From the NCBI RefSeq assembly GCF_024138715.1, contig NZ_CP092074.1, positions 2,852,001 to 2,916,000 of the forward strand: a stretch of 64,000 bases of DNA. The letters run 5' to 3'. Of the stretch, positions 54,771 to 64,000 are shown one piece after another. The first letter of the stretch is position 1. The number at the start of each line of letters is the position of its first letter. This DNA comes from Emticicia sp. 21SJ11W-3. GTDB lineage: Bacteria > Bacteroidota > Bacteroidia > Cytophagales > Spirosomataceae. The notes below the pieces were generated by a model. That model was not told where the DNA came from. It was given only the letters and a program-made list of their open reading frames with translations, and did not search any database. Position numbers and translations under genes: made by a program.

Positions 54771-56408
54771 TTATTTGTTATTCCCATAAGCTTTGTCTAA
54801 AAACAGATAGCGGGCGTCGTCTTTTGCTTTTTCGGCCTTCGATTCTGTGTTTAGTATCATCACCGGTGGGGTTCCATCACCTGCCTTGGCCGCTGGCCAG
54901 TCAGGTAATTTAGCCCCGTTTGGATTCCCGGTTTTGATAAAATTAGCAAAATAGTTCATCATAGTTTCTGATACTTTGTAGTCGTCGGCCGTCCAGGCAT
55001 ACTCTTTTATAAGGTGCAGGTTACCCATGCAATATTCAATCTCGCAGGCATGAGGTGCGCCAACAGCCTCGGGCATTTTTGGTGTGTTGCCTTCCTTTTT
55101 AACAGTGCCTCCAGCCAGACCCGAAGCCAGCGACTGGTCGATCAATGCCGGGCGTAATTTACTGTACAAATAACGGTAAACCGGTTGTGCACTGTTGTTA
55201 CGGTGGAGGTCGAACCACTTCCAGGTGCTGTAAGCAATGAAGCGGTCTGATGCCAGTGCCGTGGCCGATAATTCGATTTCTTTTTCTGAACCGTGCGGGT
55301 AGAGTTTCAATACTTCTTCGTAATCGTTCGGGTATTCTTTTTTCACACGTGCAAGGTAGGCTTCCTCTTTATAAGACGGACCGAACATAAAGGCCTGGCC
55401 GGGGATTTCGGCTGAGTTCCAACCCAAAAGCAAAGGCACCTGCGCCTGCGCTTTGGCATTGAAAATCTCGGTAATGGTTTTAGGGTAAAAATAGCCATCA
55501 ATAACGGTTGGGAAGCCAAAGCGTTTCGATTCGTTGTAAATCTCGTAGATTTCGCGCGTGCTTAGCGCTCTTAGTTGTGCCAGCGTTTTATAACCTGCTT
55601 TTGTGGCAAATTCTACTCCGGTTTTTTCGGCCTCTGCCAAAGGCACTGGTGATAGCGTTGGGTTGATACCCGCGCCGCTTTCACCAATGGCACCGGCTAT
55701 CAGGTTTCTTGCCAATGGTGATGCCATCTGCGCACTTACAGAAATTGAACCTGCCGACTCGCCGGCTATGGTTACTTTCTTAGGGTCTCCGCCAAAGGCT
55801 GCAATATTTTTTTGTACCCATTTCAGGGCAGCGGCCTGGTCTAGCAAGCCGTAATTGCCCGACGCCTTGTAAGGTGCCTCGGCGCTAAGTTCAGGGTGAG
55901 CAAAGAAGCCGAAGATATTAAGGCGGTAATTAACGGTAACTACTACAATGCCTTTTTTGGCCATTGCCTCGCCGTCATAGCGGGGTTCAGAGGCATCGCC
56001 GGCTACAAAACCGCCACCGTAAAAATAAACCAGCACGGGCAGGTTTTTGGTGTTGCGCATGGCGGGTGTCCAAACGTTCAGGTACAGGCAATCTTCGCTG
56101 ACACCGTTTGAACGGGAGTTCATATCGCCGAACACTACCGTTTGCATGGGGCGTGCCGAAAATTGTTTGGTTTCTTTTACGCCTTTCCAGTTATCAACGG
56201 GTTGCGGGGCTTTCCAGCGCAGGTTACCCACCGGCGGCTTGGCAAATGGAATGCCAAAGTAGGTCTGAATACCCGTTTTTGTATCGTAATTTCCTTCTAT
56301 TATACCGTTGGCAATAGTAGTTTGCACGGCAAAGGCATTGTTGCCCTGTGCCTGAACCGCCGGAGATGCCAACAGCAACAGACTAAGAAAATAGCATATT
56401 TTTCTCAT
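54771..56408 (-). CDS. Exported type-B carboxylesterase, copy 2
   Basis: The 545-aa protein has a signal peptide (MRKICYFLSLLLLASPAVQAQ) and carboxylesterase motifs: YFGIPFAKPPVGNLRWK, SEDCLYLNVWTP, YFYGGGFVAGDA, AFGGDPKKVTIAGESAGSIS (Ser in GESAG), and GAPHACEIEYCMGN near the His. It is divergent from the Nudix regulator, with the candidate operator between them, so it is likely the first regulated gene of the cluster. Confidence 0.9.
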   Translation of the reverse strand: MRKICYFLSLLLLASPAVQAQGNNAFAVQTTIANGIIEGNYDTKTGIQTYFGIPFAKPPVGNLRWKAPQPVDNWKGVKETKQFSARPMQTVVFGDMNSRSNGVSEDCLYLNVWTPAMRNTKNLPVLVYFYGGGFVAGDASEPRYDGEAMAKKGIVVVTVNYRLNIFGFFAHPELSAEAPYKASGNYGLLDQAAALKWVQKNIAAFGGDPKKVTIAGESAGSISVSAQMASPLARNLIAGAIGESGAGINPTLSPVPLAEAEKTGVEFATKAGYKTLAQLRALSTREIYEIYNESKRFGFPTVIDGYFYPKTITEIFNAKAQAQVPLLLGWNSAEIPGQAFMFGPSYKEEAYLARVKKEYPNDYEEVLKLYPHGSEKEIELSATALASDRFIAYSTWKWFDLHRNNSAQPVYRYLYSKLRPALIDQSLASGLAGGTVKKEGNTPKMPEAVGAPHACEIEYCMGNLHLIKEYAWTADDYKVSETMMNYFANFIKTGNPNGAKLPDWPAAKAGDGTPPVMILNTESKAEKAKDDARYLFLDKAYGNNK

Positions 56409-56427
56409 TTTTTTAGGTAATATTAAG

Positions 56428-56452
56428 TTATTGTCTCATTTTGTGACAATAA
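56428..56452. promoter_or_regulatory. Candidate operator between esterase and Nudix regulator
   Basis: TTATTGTC (56428-56435) and GACAATAA (56445-56452) are perfect inverted arms around nine bases. The site lies 20 bases before the carboxylesterase start and 43 bases upstream of the regulator's -7 box. A position between divergent genes fits autoregulation by the adjacent winged-helix protein. Confidence 0.5.
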
Positions 56453-56494
56453 TAATTGGTTTTTAGAAATAATCATACTTATTTTTAAAAAATT

Positions 56495-56502
56495 TATATT
56501 TG
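56495..56502 (+). promoter_or_regulatory. -7 box of the Nudix regulator gene
   Basis: TATATTTG matches the Bacteroidota TAnnTTTG consensus. It lies 25 bases before the ATG at 56527 and overlaps an in-frame TTG at 56500, so that upstream TTG cannot be the start. No clear -33 element is seen at the usual spacing. Confidence 0.55.
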
Positions 56503-56526
56503 CAGCCGAATAAAATACCTGACCCT

Positions 56527-57225
56527 ATGGAAAACAAAGAATATTTACCACACATAGCCTATGACTCAGTGATTTTCGGATTTTCGGGCGACAAACTGAA
56601 GATTCTGATTATGGAATACCACAACACGGGCTTTTTTGCACTGCCCGGTGGGTTTGTAGGTGTAAAAGAAGACCTGAACGCGGCTGTAAGAAGAGGTTTG
56701 AAAGAAAGAACCGGCCTTGATAACATTTATCTGGAGCAGTTTTATACTTTTGGCGATGTGGCGCGTTATCAACCGCATTTTATGAAGACCATCATGGAAG
56801 CGAACGGACATAACCTGCCCGAAAACCACTGGATGCTCGACAGGTTTATATCTGTGGCCTATTATGCGCTGATTGATTACTCTAAGGTAGTGCCGACACC
56901 CGATGCGTTGTCGGACTCGTGTGAGTGGTATCCGCTTGATGAGTTGCCCCCCCTGATGCAGGATCACCGCCAGATAGTAGACAAAGCCCTGCAAACCCTG
57001 CGCGATAACCTGGAACGCAAACTGGTGAGCGTAAACCTGCTGCCGCCGTTGTTTACCATGAACGAATTACAGAAAGTATATGAAGCCATATTGGGTGAAA
57101 AGCTTCGCCGGACGACCTTCCAACGCAAAATGTTAAGCCTCAATATTCTGCAACGCCACGACAAGCAATATAGCGGTAAAGCCCACAAGGCACCGTTTTT
57201 GTATAGCTTTATGAGAATTGAGTGA
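56527..57225 (+). CDS. Nudix-fold transcriptional regulator (NrtR/AraR-like)
   Basis: The 232-aa protein has an N-terminal Nudix-like domain (about 1-145) and a C-terminal winged helix (about 160-232; FTMNELQKVYEAILGEKLRR, TTFQRKML). Its Nudix box reads GFVGVKEDLNAAVRRGLKER followed by TGL: two of the catalytic Glu positions of GX5EX7REUXEEXGU are Gly and Arg, so hydrolase activity is probably lost. Such proteins in Bacteroidota sense sugars or nucleotides and regulate catabolic genes. The start at 56527 is fixed by the -7 box. Confidence 0.83.
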   Translation: MENKEYLPHIAYDSVIFGFSGDKLKILIMEYHNTGFFALPGGFVGVKEDLNAAVRRGLKERTGLDNIYLEQFYTFGDVARYQPHFMKTIMEANGHNLPENHWMLDRFISVAYYALIDYSKVVPTPDALSDSCEWYPLDELPPLMQDHRQIVDKALQTLRDNLERKLVSVNLLPPLFTMNELQKVYEAILGEKLRRTTFQRKMLSLNILQRHDKQYSGKAHKAPFLYSFMRIE

Positions 57226-57305
57226 TTTAGTGATTTAGTGATTTAGTGAATTAGCGGCCGGCGTTCCGGGGAATGAGCGGGCGGCGTTCCGCTGAATTAG
57301 TGAAT
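57226..57305. repeat. TGAATGAG array after the Nudix gene
   Basis: The array starts immediately after the Nudix stop with GTGATTTAGTGATTTAGTGA. It contains two GC-rich palindromic pieces (GCGGCCGGCGTTCCGGGG and GCGGGCGGCGTTCCGCTG). The position right after a stop codon is shared with the arrays at 35987, 52830 and 54770. Confidence 0.65.
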
Positions 57306-57392
57306 ATGGGGAACAATTTGTGGAGGGAATCTACTGCTTTTGATAGGTTGTTTTTTATTGAAAGTATTTTGGATATAAAAGTATTGGTTGGC

Positions 57393-57416
57393 AGGGGTTC
57401 AAAATTTTGAACCCCT
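57393..57416. repeat. GGGGTTC palindrome, copy 2
   Basis: A perfect 24-bp palindrome has arms AGGGGTTCAAAA and TTTTGAACCCCT. It is identical in its core to 19854-19877. The right flank is ACTAC, so the complementary strand reads GTAGT before the palindrome, echoing the GTAG tag of the REPs. It lies between the convergent Nudix and lipoprotein genes. Confidence 0.7.
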
Positions 57417-57483
57417 ACTACGGCTATAAATTTAGAGATGATTTTATTTGCAACGGCATAGAATCATTGGGGTAATCCTGATA

Positions 57484-58061
57484 TCACTTCGGTGCCATAA
57501 TCCTAATTGATTTAAACATTTCCAATATAGCTTTTTGTGTATCTTCATCCACATCTTCGGCGAACATGCTAAGTCCGTATCCTTTATAGTTTATATTGTG
57601 TATGTGCAAAAGGCACCTGCCGTCTCCTATAATCTTAGGAAAACCTAATTTTGCTTTTTTCCCGTCTATAGTTTCATAATAAAAATACTCTTTTAAGTAT
57701 AAGCCCTGTTCTTGGTCTATTTCCGGAGTTTCAGAAAAAACTATGCTCTTAGAATATTTAAAACCTAAAGAATCGTACATTTTTTTCTTTCAAAACTTCT
57801 GACTTGTATTACTTCACTAAAGGGATTTGAATATAGTCCGTAATCCATTATGACCGTATCTTTCTTAGAAGTAACTATACCTGAAATATTAGAATCTATC
57901 GCCGGCAATATTATCAAAGTCCAATCTGAGGGTATCTCAATTTGAACAATTCCTATTAATACTTTTTTCTTTTTTTCAAGATTACAGGAATAACTTAGAA
58001 AGGCTATTGATAAAATAGCTAGAAGTTGTTTTGCTGTCAAACTCATATACTTTAAAATCAT
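57484..58061 (-). pseudogene. Small lipoprotein gene with a frameshift in an A7 tract
   Basis: Two overlapping minus-strand frames (57765-58061 and 57484-57780) encode the N- and C-terminal halves of one protein. The first half has a lipoprotein signal (LLAILSIAFLSYSC). The join is a run of seven A at 57780-57786; one more A would fuse FERKK to MYDSLGFKYSK. The tract in frame reads A-AAA-AAA, a -1 slippery sequence, so slippage could restore the product. I recall similar full-length lipoproteins in Bacteroidota but know no function. Confidence 0.7.
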
Positions 58062-58146
58062 AAACGTTTTTATTCGTATTTACTACTCTTGTGATTCACA
58101 TAATTATCCTGAATTAGGATTTACAAAGCTATTAATTTCAAATAAC

Positions 58147-59016
58147 TCAAGTTGAAGAATTTACTCTTCCAAAAGGATGAAACATTTGTTTGATAATATC
58201 TGTCCTCATTAATTCTTTACTGTATTCCCTAATGAGTTTGTTAGCCTTGTTCAGGACTTTTATTTTATCAGGATAAGTCAGGAACTTCAACTCTTCCTTT
58301 CTTTGATAATCTTTCAAAATTATAGCATCCTTTTGCCTGATTATCTCGTAGGTAAGTTTCTTTGTTTTATTCTTTGAAAAACTATAGTATTTGTGCAATT
58401 GTCCATTATTAAATTCTATAAAATTTTCTTTATTGCCCTCCAAATCAAAAATTGTCCAGTTTACTACCAATCCGTTTTTGAAATTTACTACATGCCGGCC
58501 CTTATATCTATACTTAAAGATATAATTCCATTTTCCTTCTTCTTTGCCATAAACAAGTCGGCCATTTATTGATATATCACTATTATTGTATTGGTAATTT
58601 TCTACTGGCTTTTGAGCAAATGACGAAATTAAGTTCAGACTAGCTATTTCTACTTCACCATAAACTACTTTTCTGCTATAACCACAAAGTGACGCGTAGT
58701 AGCCATTTAAAGTTTTATTGGCTACTATCAGCCATCTCTCTGACACTGTTATATCCAATCCGCAGTCACCACCATTTTGGGTGGTATACAAATCAACTTT
58801 TTTATCAATCGCTTCTCCTTTATACATTTTTTCTATACTGAAAACAGCATAAATTTTGCCAGTTTTGATTATTTTGGCTGTGCAGGTACCTACAAAAATC
58901 AAATCGTTTTTTTGATAATTAATTATACTGAACGGTGGCTTGTCAATGCATGAACAAGCATAGGCTTTACTCGCCTCAAAAAAGAAGATTAACCCGACTA
59001 AGAAATATCTTTTCAT
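58147..59016 (-). CDS. Exported protein with TIMP-like N-terminus, unknown
   Basis: The 289-aa protein has a signal peptide (MKRYFLVGLIFFFEASKAYA) followed directly by CSCIDKPPF and DLIFVGTCTAK, the start seen in NTR/TIMP-like domains, with further Cys in GGDCGLDI and YASLCGY. The C-terminal half (about 150-250) has MORN/YwqK-like strands (SINGRLVYGKEEGKWNYIFK, IEFNNGQLHKYYSF). No function is assigned. The gene is AT-rich relative to the surrounding clusters. Confidence 0.6.
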   Translation of the reverse strand: MKRYFLVGLIFFFEASKAYACSCIDKPPFSIINYQKNDLIFVGTCTAKIIKTGKIYAVFSIEKMYKGEAIDKKVDLYTTQNGGDCGLDITVSERWLIVANKTLNGYYASLCGYSRKVVYGEVEIASLNLISSFAQKPVENYQYNNSDISINGRLVYGKEEGKWNYIFKYRYKGRHVVNFKNGLVVNWTIFDLEGNKENFIEFNNGQLHKYYSFSKNKTKKLTYEIIRQKDAIILKDYQRKEELKFLTYPDKIKVLNKANKLIREYSKELMRTDIIKQMFHPFGRVNSST

Positions 59017-59090
59017 ACTAATTCAATTGAGAACCGATAGAAATTGAGTTTTAAACTTTAGAACTAAAACCACTCATTATTAAATATAAT

Positions 59091-59456
59091 CTATAAGCCT
59101 TTGTTCTTTAATAAATCTGAATTCTCTTTTAGTGTGACCATAATGTCAACATCTCTATTTGGTGTTAATTTTTTAAGATCATAATCCGGAGAGTCTTTTA
59201 GGGCTAAATCCCAAAAATCTTTTATGTTTGTAAAATCTACACCATTCATAATAATCGTTTCAATTCCACGAATAATATAGAAAAAGAAAAGGTATTCTTT
59301 GTAGTCAAATGCCAATTGTATCTTATAATTATCATTAGAATACTCAACGACTGTCCCCATAATATCGTCTCTTATTTCAATTATCTGAAACCCTGCCCCT
59401 ATTAAAAAGCTGATTTCTTTTATTAGTACGTCTGATTTGAAATAGGGAATGTTCAT
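59091..59456 (-). CDS. Hypothetical protein, 121 aa
   Basis: The protein has no signal peptide or membrane helix. It begins MNIPYFKSDVLIKEISFLIG and has alternating strands (YKIQLAFDYKEYLFFFYIIR) and an acidic C-terminal helix. Size and composition recall immunity-type or SUKH-like small cytosolic proteins, but no motif proves that. Its low GC and the similar neighbours suggest a variable gene patch. Confidence 0.5.
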   Translation of the reverse strand: MNIPYFKSDVLIKEISFLIGAGFQIIEIRDDIMGTVVEYSNDNYKIQLAFDYKEYLFFFYIIRGIETIIMNGVDFTNIKDFWDLALKDSPDYDLKKLTPNRDVDIMVTLKENSDLLKNKGL

Positions 59457-59596
59457 GTTTTAGTGTGATAAAATACAAAATGGAACCTTTAAATAAAGAA
59501 TGTTACCATTAAATAAAGTAAAAAAAGTAACAAAAAAAAGCAGATTAATTTAGAGACAGATTTTAAAATATCTTACCACTCTTTAATTAATGTCCT

Positions 59597-60064
59597 ATGA
59601 AAACTCTAATGGTCGCTATTGTTATGCTTAGTGCTACTACCGTAAAAAAATGCTGTAAGTCTATTAACCCATTTATGTATTCTGCTTGGTATAGAGGCGT
59701 TACCCCAAGCGGTATAATTGACGCCGGATATCCAACTTTTCCTAGATTCTATTGTGACATAAACAAAGACGGTATTCCGGATTATGGAAGAGTTGTTGGT
59801 AATTTCCCAAGTGACAGATACCTTTCCTTCGCTCTCGGAAAATCGGACGGAAGATGGCAAGAGTACGGTTATAGCACACCCAAAGGATTTGATATGGGCT
59901 ATTTAAGCCCTGAACCATTTTTAGCTGATGTCAATAATGATGGGTATTTGGATTATGTACGTGGCGTTGGTAATCCGGGCACTTATAAGCTATTAGCGCT
60001 TCCAGGAACGAAAGATGGTTTTGGAGGCCCTCAAATAGAAGTTGGTTCCTTTGCTCCACATTGA
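59597..60064 (+). CDS. Short FG-GAP/VCBS-like repeat protein
   Basis: The 155-aa protein has a weakly hydrophobic N-terminus (MKTLMVAIVMLSATT) then KKCCKS. Two FG-GAP-like repeats carry Ca2+-loop motifs DINKDGIPDYGRVVG (about 53-67) and DVNNDGYLDYVRGVG (about 115-129). It looks like a fragment or a minimal version of a larger beta-propeller protein, since two blades cannot close a propeller. It is isolated, opposite in strand to its neighbours. Confidence 0.55.
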   Translation: MKTLMVAIVMLSATTVKKCCKSINPFMYSAWYRGVTPSGIIDAGYPTFPRFYCDINKDGIPDYGRVVGNFPSDRYLSFALGKSDGRWQEYGYSTPKGFDMGYLSPEPFLADVNNDGYLDYVRGVGNPGTYKLLALPGTKDGFGGPQIEVGSFAPH

Positions 60065-60078
60065 CATTAATTTTTCCT

Positions 60079-60339
60079 TTTCAGAGTCTCCTGTGGGCGT
60101 TGAGCAAGGGGATTCTGAAAGGGCTGAATTCACTCCTGTAACTATGCCATTATAGGTGATTCTAATTGGAAATGAAGCAATTTCAACCCTATCCTTTAAA
60201 ATAACCAAGCCAATATCTCATCTCCTTCGCAGATTTCAAAATCTTTCTTTCAATAGAGTCTTTTGCCCTGCAATTTTTCTGTCTTTTCAGAGTCTCCCGT
60301 GTGAGTTGGAGTGAGTGCGAGGGAGGGGACTCTGAAAAG
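60079..60339. repeat. CAGAGTC hairpin repeats, two copies
   Basis: Copy one (60079-60120) has TTCAGAGTCTCCT and AGGGGATTCTGAA arms. Copy two has CTTTTCAGAGTC (60283-60294) and GACTCTGAAAAG (60328-60339), a perfect 12-bp stem. A third copy is at 60882-60917. They fill the space around the DUF4265 gene and may act as terminators. Confidence 0.65.
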
Positions 60340-60351
60340 TGGTGCAAATCT

Positions 60352-60783
60352 CTAAGAACTATGAGCTAAACAGGCTTCTTCAAAACTCCACTTTTTTTCG
60401 GCTTCACCTTTCTTTAAATATTCTTTGATTGGTGAATACTCAATGTCAGCCGGAATATCTATTGCAATATAATATCTTAAATGACTGCCTTCCCATGAAC
60501 ATCCGAATGCTTCTAACTTTAATGTAAGATTTTTCATTGCTTCTGATTCAAGCATAATAACGCGAAGCGTGCTATGACCAGACGCTTCAATGAATTCGTC
60601 AAAATGCCATTCTTCTTCCTCATAAATAACACTCACAATGTCGTTGTAAGCAAGATTGTATGCAAAAAATGGGATATTCTTAATTCTGTAGAAGTTTCCT
60701 TCCTTATCTGCCCAAACATTTTCTATTGCCAGATTACCCTCCAAATCCGTATATGTTAGTTTAACTTTTATACTTTCTATCAT
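60352..60783 (-). CDS. DUF4265 domain protein
   Basis: The 143-aa cytosolic protein matches DUF4265: ENVWADKEGNFYRIKNIPFF, AYNLAYNDIVSVIYEEE and ASGHSTLRVIM are the characteristic order. C-terminal ALIGN-like acidic helices follow. DUF4265 proteins are found among small genes near toxin or immunity loci, but no toxin gene is visible here. It is flanked on both sides by CAGAGTC hairpins. Confidence 0.7.
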   Translation of the reverse strand: MIESIKVKLTYTDLEGNLAIENVWADKEGNFYRIKNIPFFAYNLAYNDIVSVIYEEEEWHFDEFIEASGHSTLRVIMLESEAMKNLTLKLEAFGCSWEGSHLRYYIAIDIPADIEYSPIKEYLKKGEAEKKWSFEEACLAHSS

Positions 60784-61086
60784 TTTCTATTTTTTGACTA
60801 TTGCAATTCCAATTCTATCTTGCAAGTAATGTACACACAGGAAGGTAAAAGAGATTGGTTGATAATCTCTAAGGCCGCTGCCTCAGAGTCCCCTCCGTTC
60901 CTGCGGGAGACTCTGAGAGAACATTATAGCGTTACAGTAAATTAAATGTTAAGGAAGAACCAATTGCAAATCGGAATAAACAAATCTAACAAAATCAAAT
61001 ATAATAAATGTTACTTAAAAAAAGGTACAAAGGCTAAGGCTTTAGACGGAGCAAAATACTTAATTATGCTTTTGCATGGCTAAAGC
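60784..61086. other. Intergenic region with a CAGAGTC hairpin
   Basis: The 303-base gap holds the third CAGAGTC repeat (60882-60917, arms CTCAGAGTC/GACTCTGAG) and AT-rich sequence. It carries no ORF or recognisable RNA. Confidence 0.5.
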
Positions 61087-62226
<1,140 letters not shown>

Positions 62227-62343
62227 TTAAGTATGGGGTAATTTGTTAATGCCATAAACGCAAACACAAGGCAATACCACCAGATGTACAGGGTACGTCT
62301 GTCATTCAGGAATGATTTATTTGTTGAGAAAACAGTTTACCTG

Positions 62344-63348
<1,005 letters not shown>

Positions 63349-63423
63349 TTATTATATACTGATGCAAAATTAACCTGGCAGGAGTTGTTAAGATAACGAA
63401 AATCAAAGGATAGCTTACGAAAA

Positions 63424-64000
63424 TCAAACATTTCTGAATTTACCCGGACTCTGCCCCGTGTGTTTCCTGAAGAAATTATTGAAGTGCGTTACCTCAGTAA
63501 AACCGAGGGCATCGGCAATTTCAGAAACATTCCAGTTACTGTGCCTCAGCAACACTTTGGCTTCGCGCAGTACTCGCTCGGCAATCAGCTGAGAGGTGGT
63601 TTTTTGTGTTATTTCTTTAACTGCCCTGTTCAGGTGATTGACGTGCACATTTAACTGACTGGCGAAGTCTGACGCTGAACGGAAGTTGATTCTTGGATGC
63701 GCTTCTTCTATGGGGAACTGCCGTTCAAGAAGCTCAACAAACATGGCTGAGATACGCTGAGCTGCTTTTGCAGGTTGCCGTGCTGAAAGATTGTCTGATT
63801 GCATTTTCATGGCAAAGTGCATCAGTTCAAAAACCAGGTTTCTCAGTACATCGTATTTGTGTATATATTCAGAATTGAGTTCTTCAAACATACGTTCAAA
63901 AATGCCTTGCAGTTTAAGTACCTCTTCATCAGTAAGTTCAAAAACATGGGTGCCATCGGGCTGAAATACCCTGTAGTGGTCTGGATTACCGAATTGATTG
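63424..64000 (-). CDS. AraC-family regulator, 5' part beyond the window
   Basis: The frame is open from the stop at 63424 to the window edge and continues upstream (…FGNPDHYRVFQPDGTHVFEL). The two helix-turn-helix motifs are seen as DFASQLNVHVNHLNRAVKEI and VSEIADALGFTEVTHFNNFF, ending in RKHTGQSPGKFRN, the AraC signature. An effector-binding N-terminal domain lies partly outside. The downstream aldo/keto reductases are its likely targets. Confidence 0.9.
   Translation of the reverse strand, partial: NQFGNPDHYRVFQPDGTHVFELTDEEVLKLQGIFERMFEELNSEYIHKYDVLRNLVFELMHFAMKMQSDNLSARQPAKAAQRISAMFVELLERQFPIEEAHPRINFRSASDFASQLNVHVNHLNRAVKEITQKTTSQLIAERVLREAKVLLRHSNWNVSEIADALGFTEVTHFNNFFRKHTGQSPGKFRNV

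Overview
The window looks like the chromosome of a Bacteroidota bacterium (Cytophagia/Sphingobacteriia-like; genus not assignable from sequence alone). The signs are -7 elements of the form TAnnTTTG, few Shine-Dalgarno sites, TonB receptors with an N-terminal carboxypeptidase-regulatory-like domain, MbnP, DUF4097, DUF3347 and DUF4265 proteins, and a kdp operon in which the sensor is split into a KdpD-only protein and a separate histidine kinase. No rRNA, tRNA, CRISPR array, prophage or plasmid function was seen.

Layout. (1) 0.5-9.4 kb, + strand: a K+ uptake operon (small membrane ORF, kdpF, kdpA, kdpB, kdpC, porin, KdpD-like sensor, histidine kinase) with palindromic repeats in its intercistronic gaps. 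(2) 9.5-21.5 kb: alpha-L-rhamnosidase, a beta-barrel protein, a Ca2+-type P-ATPase, an M28 peptidase, a RAYT transposase flanked by its own REP palindromes, a DinB/MDMPI-like protein and a class C beta-lactamase-like hydrolase. (3) 21.9-29.6 kb, + strand: the most interesting region. It encodes two small paralogous Cys-motif membrane proteins, a TonB-dependent receptor with a Met/His-rich plug, a Cys-cluster beta-propeller, an MbnP-like protein, an MbnH-like diheme enzyme fused to DUF3347, a YHS protein and an HMA-like protein. I read it as a copper acquisition or handling operon without an obvious methanobactin precursor. (4) 30.2-41.4 kb, - strand: sugar and uronate catabolism (glutaminase-family protein, MFS transporter, Gfo/Idh/MocA oxidoreductase, SDR, OYE-type flavin reductase, GH88, two TIM-barrel isomerases/epimerases). 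(5) 41.7-45.4 kb, - strand: a CAP-domain lipoprotein, then an operon of ECF sigma factor, HEAT-repeat anti-sigma factor and two DUF4097 proteins. (6) 45.7-57.2 kb: an aldo/keto reductase gene broken by one in-frame TAG, split AtuA-type proteins, a CitMHS transporter, an alpha/beta hydrolase and two type-B carboxylesterases, divergent from a degenerate-Nudix regulator with a candidate operator. (7) 57.4-61.0 kb: an AT-rich patch of small poorly known genes, including a lipoprotein gene frameshifted in an A7 tract. (8) 61.0-64.0 kb: two aldo/keto reductases and the 3' part of an AraC-type regulator that runs off the window.

The intergenic DNA is rich in repeats of at least six families: GTAG-tagged REPs with their RAYT, TCCCTACGGGA palindromes in nested inverted sets, a GGGGTTC palindrome, CTCCGTG repeats, 8-bp-periodic TGAATGAG arrays next to gene ends, and CAGAGTC hairpins confined to the AT-rich patch.
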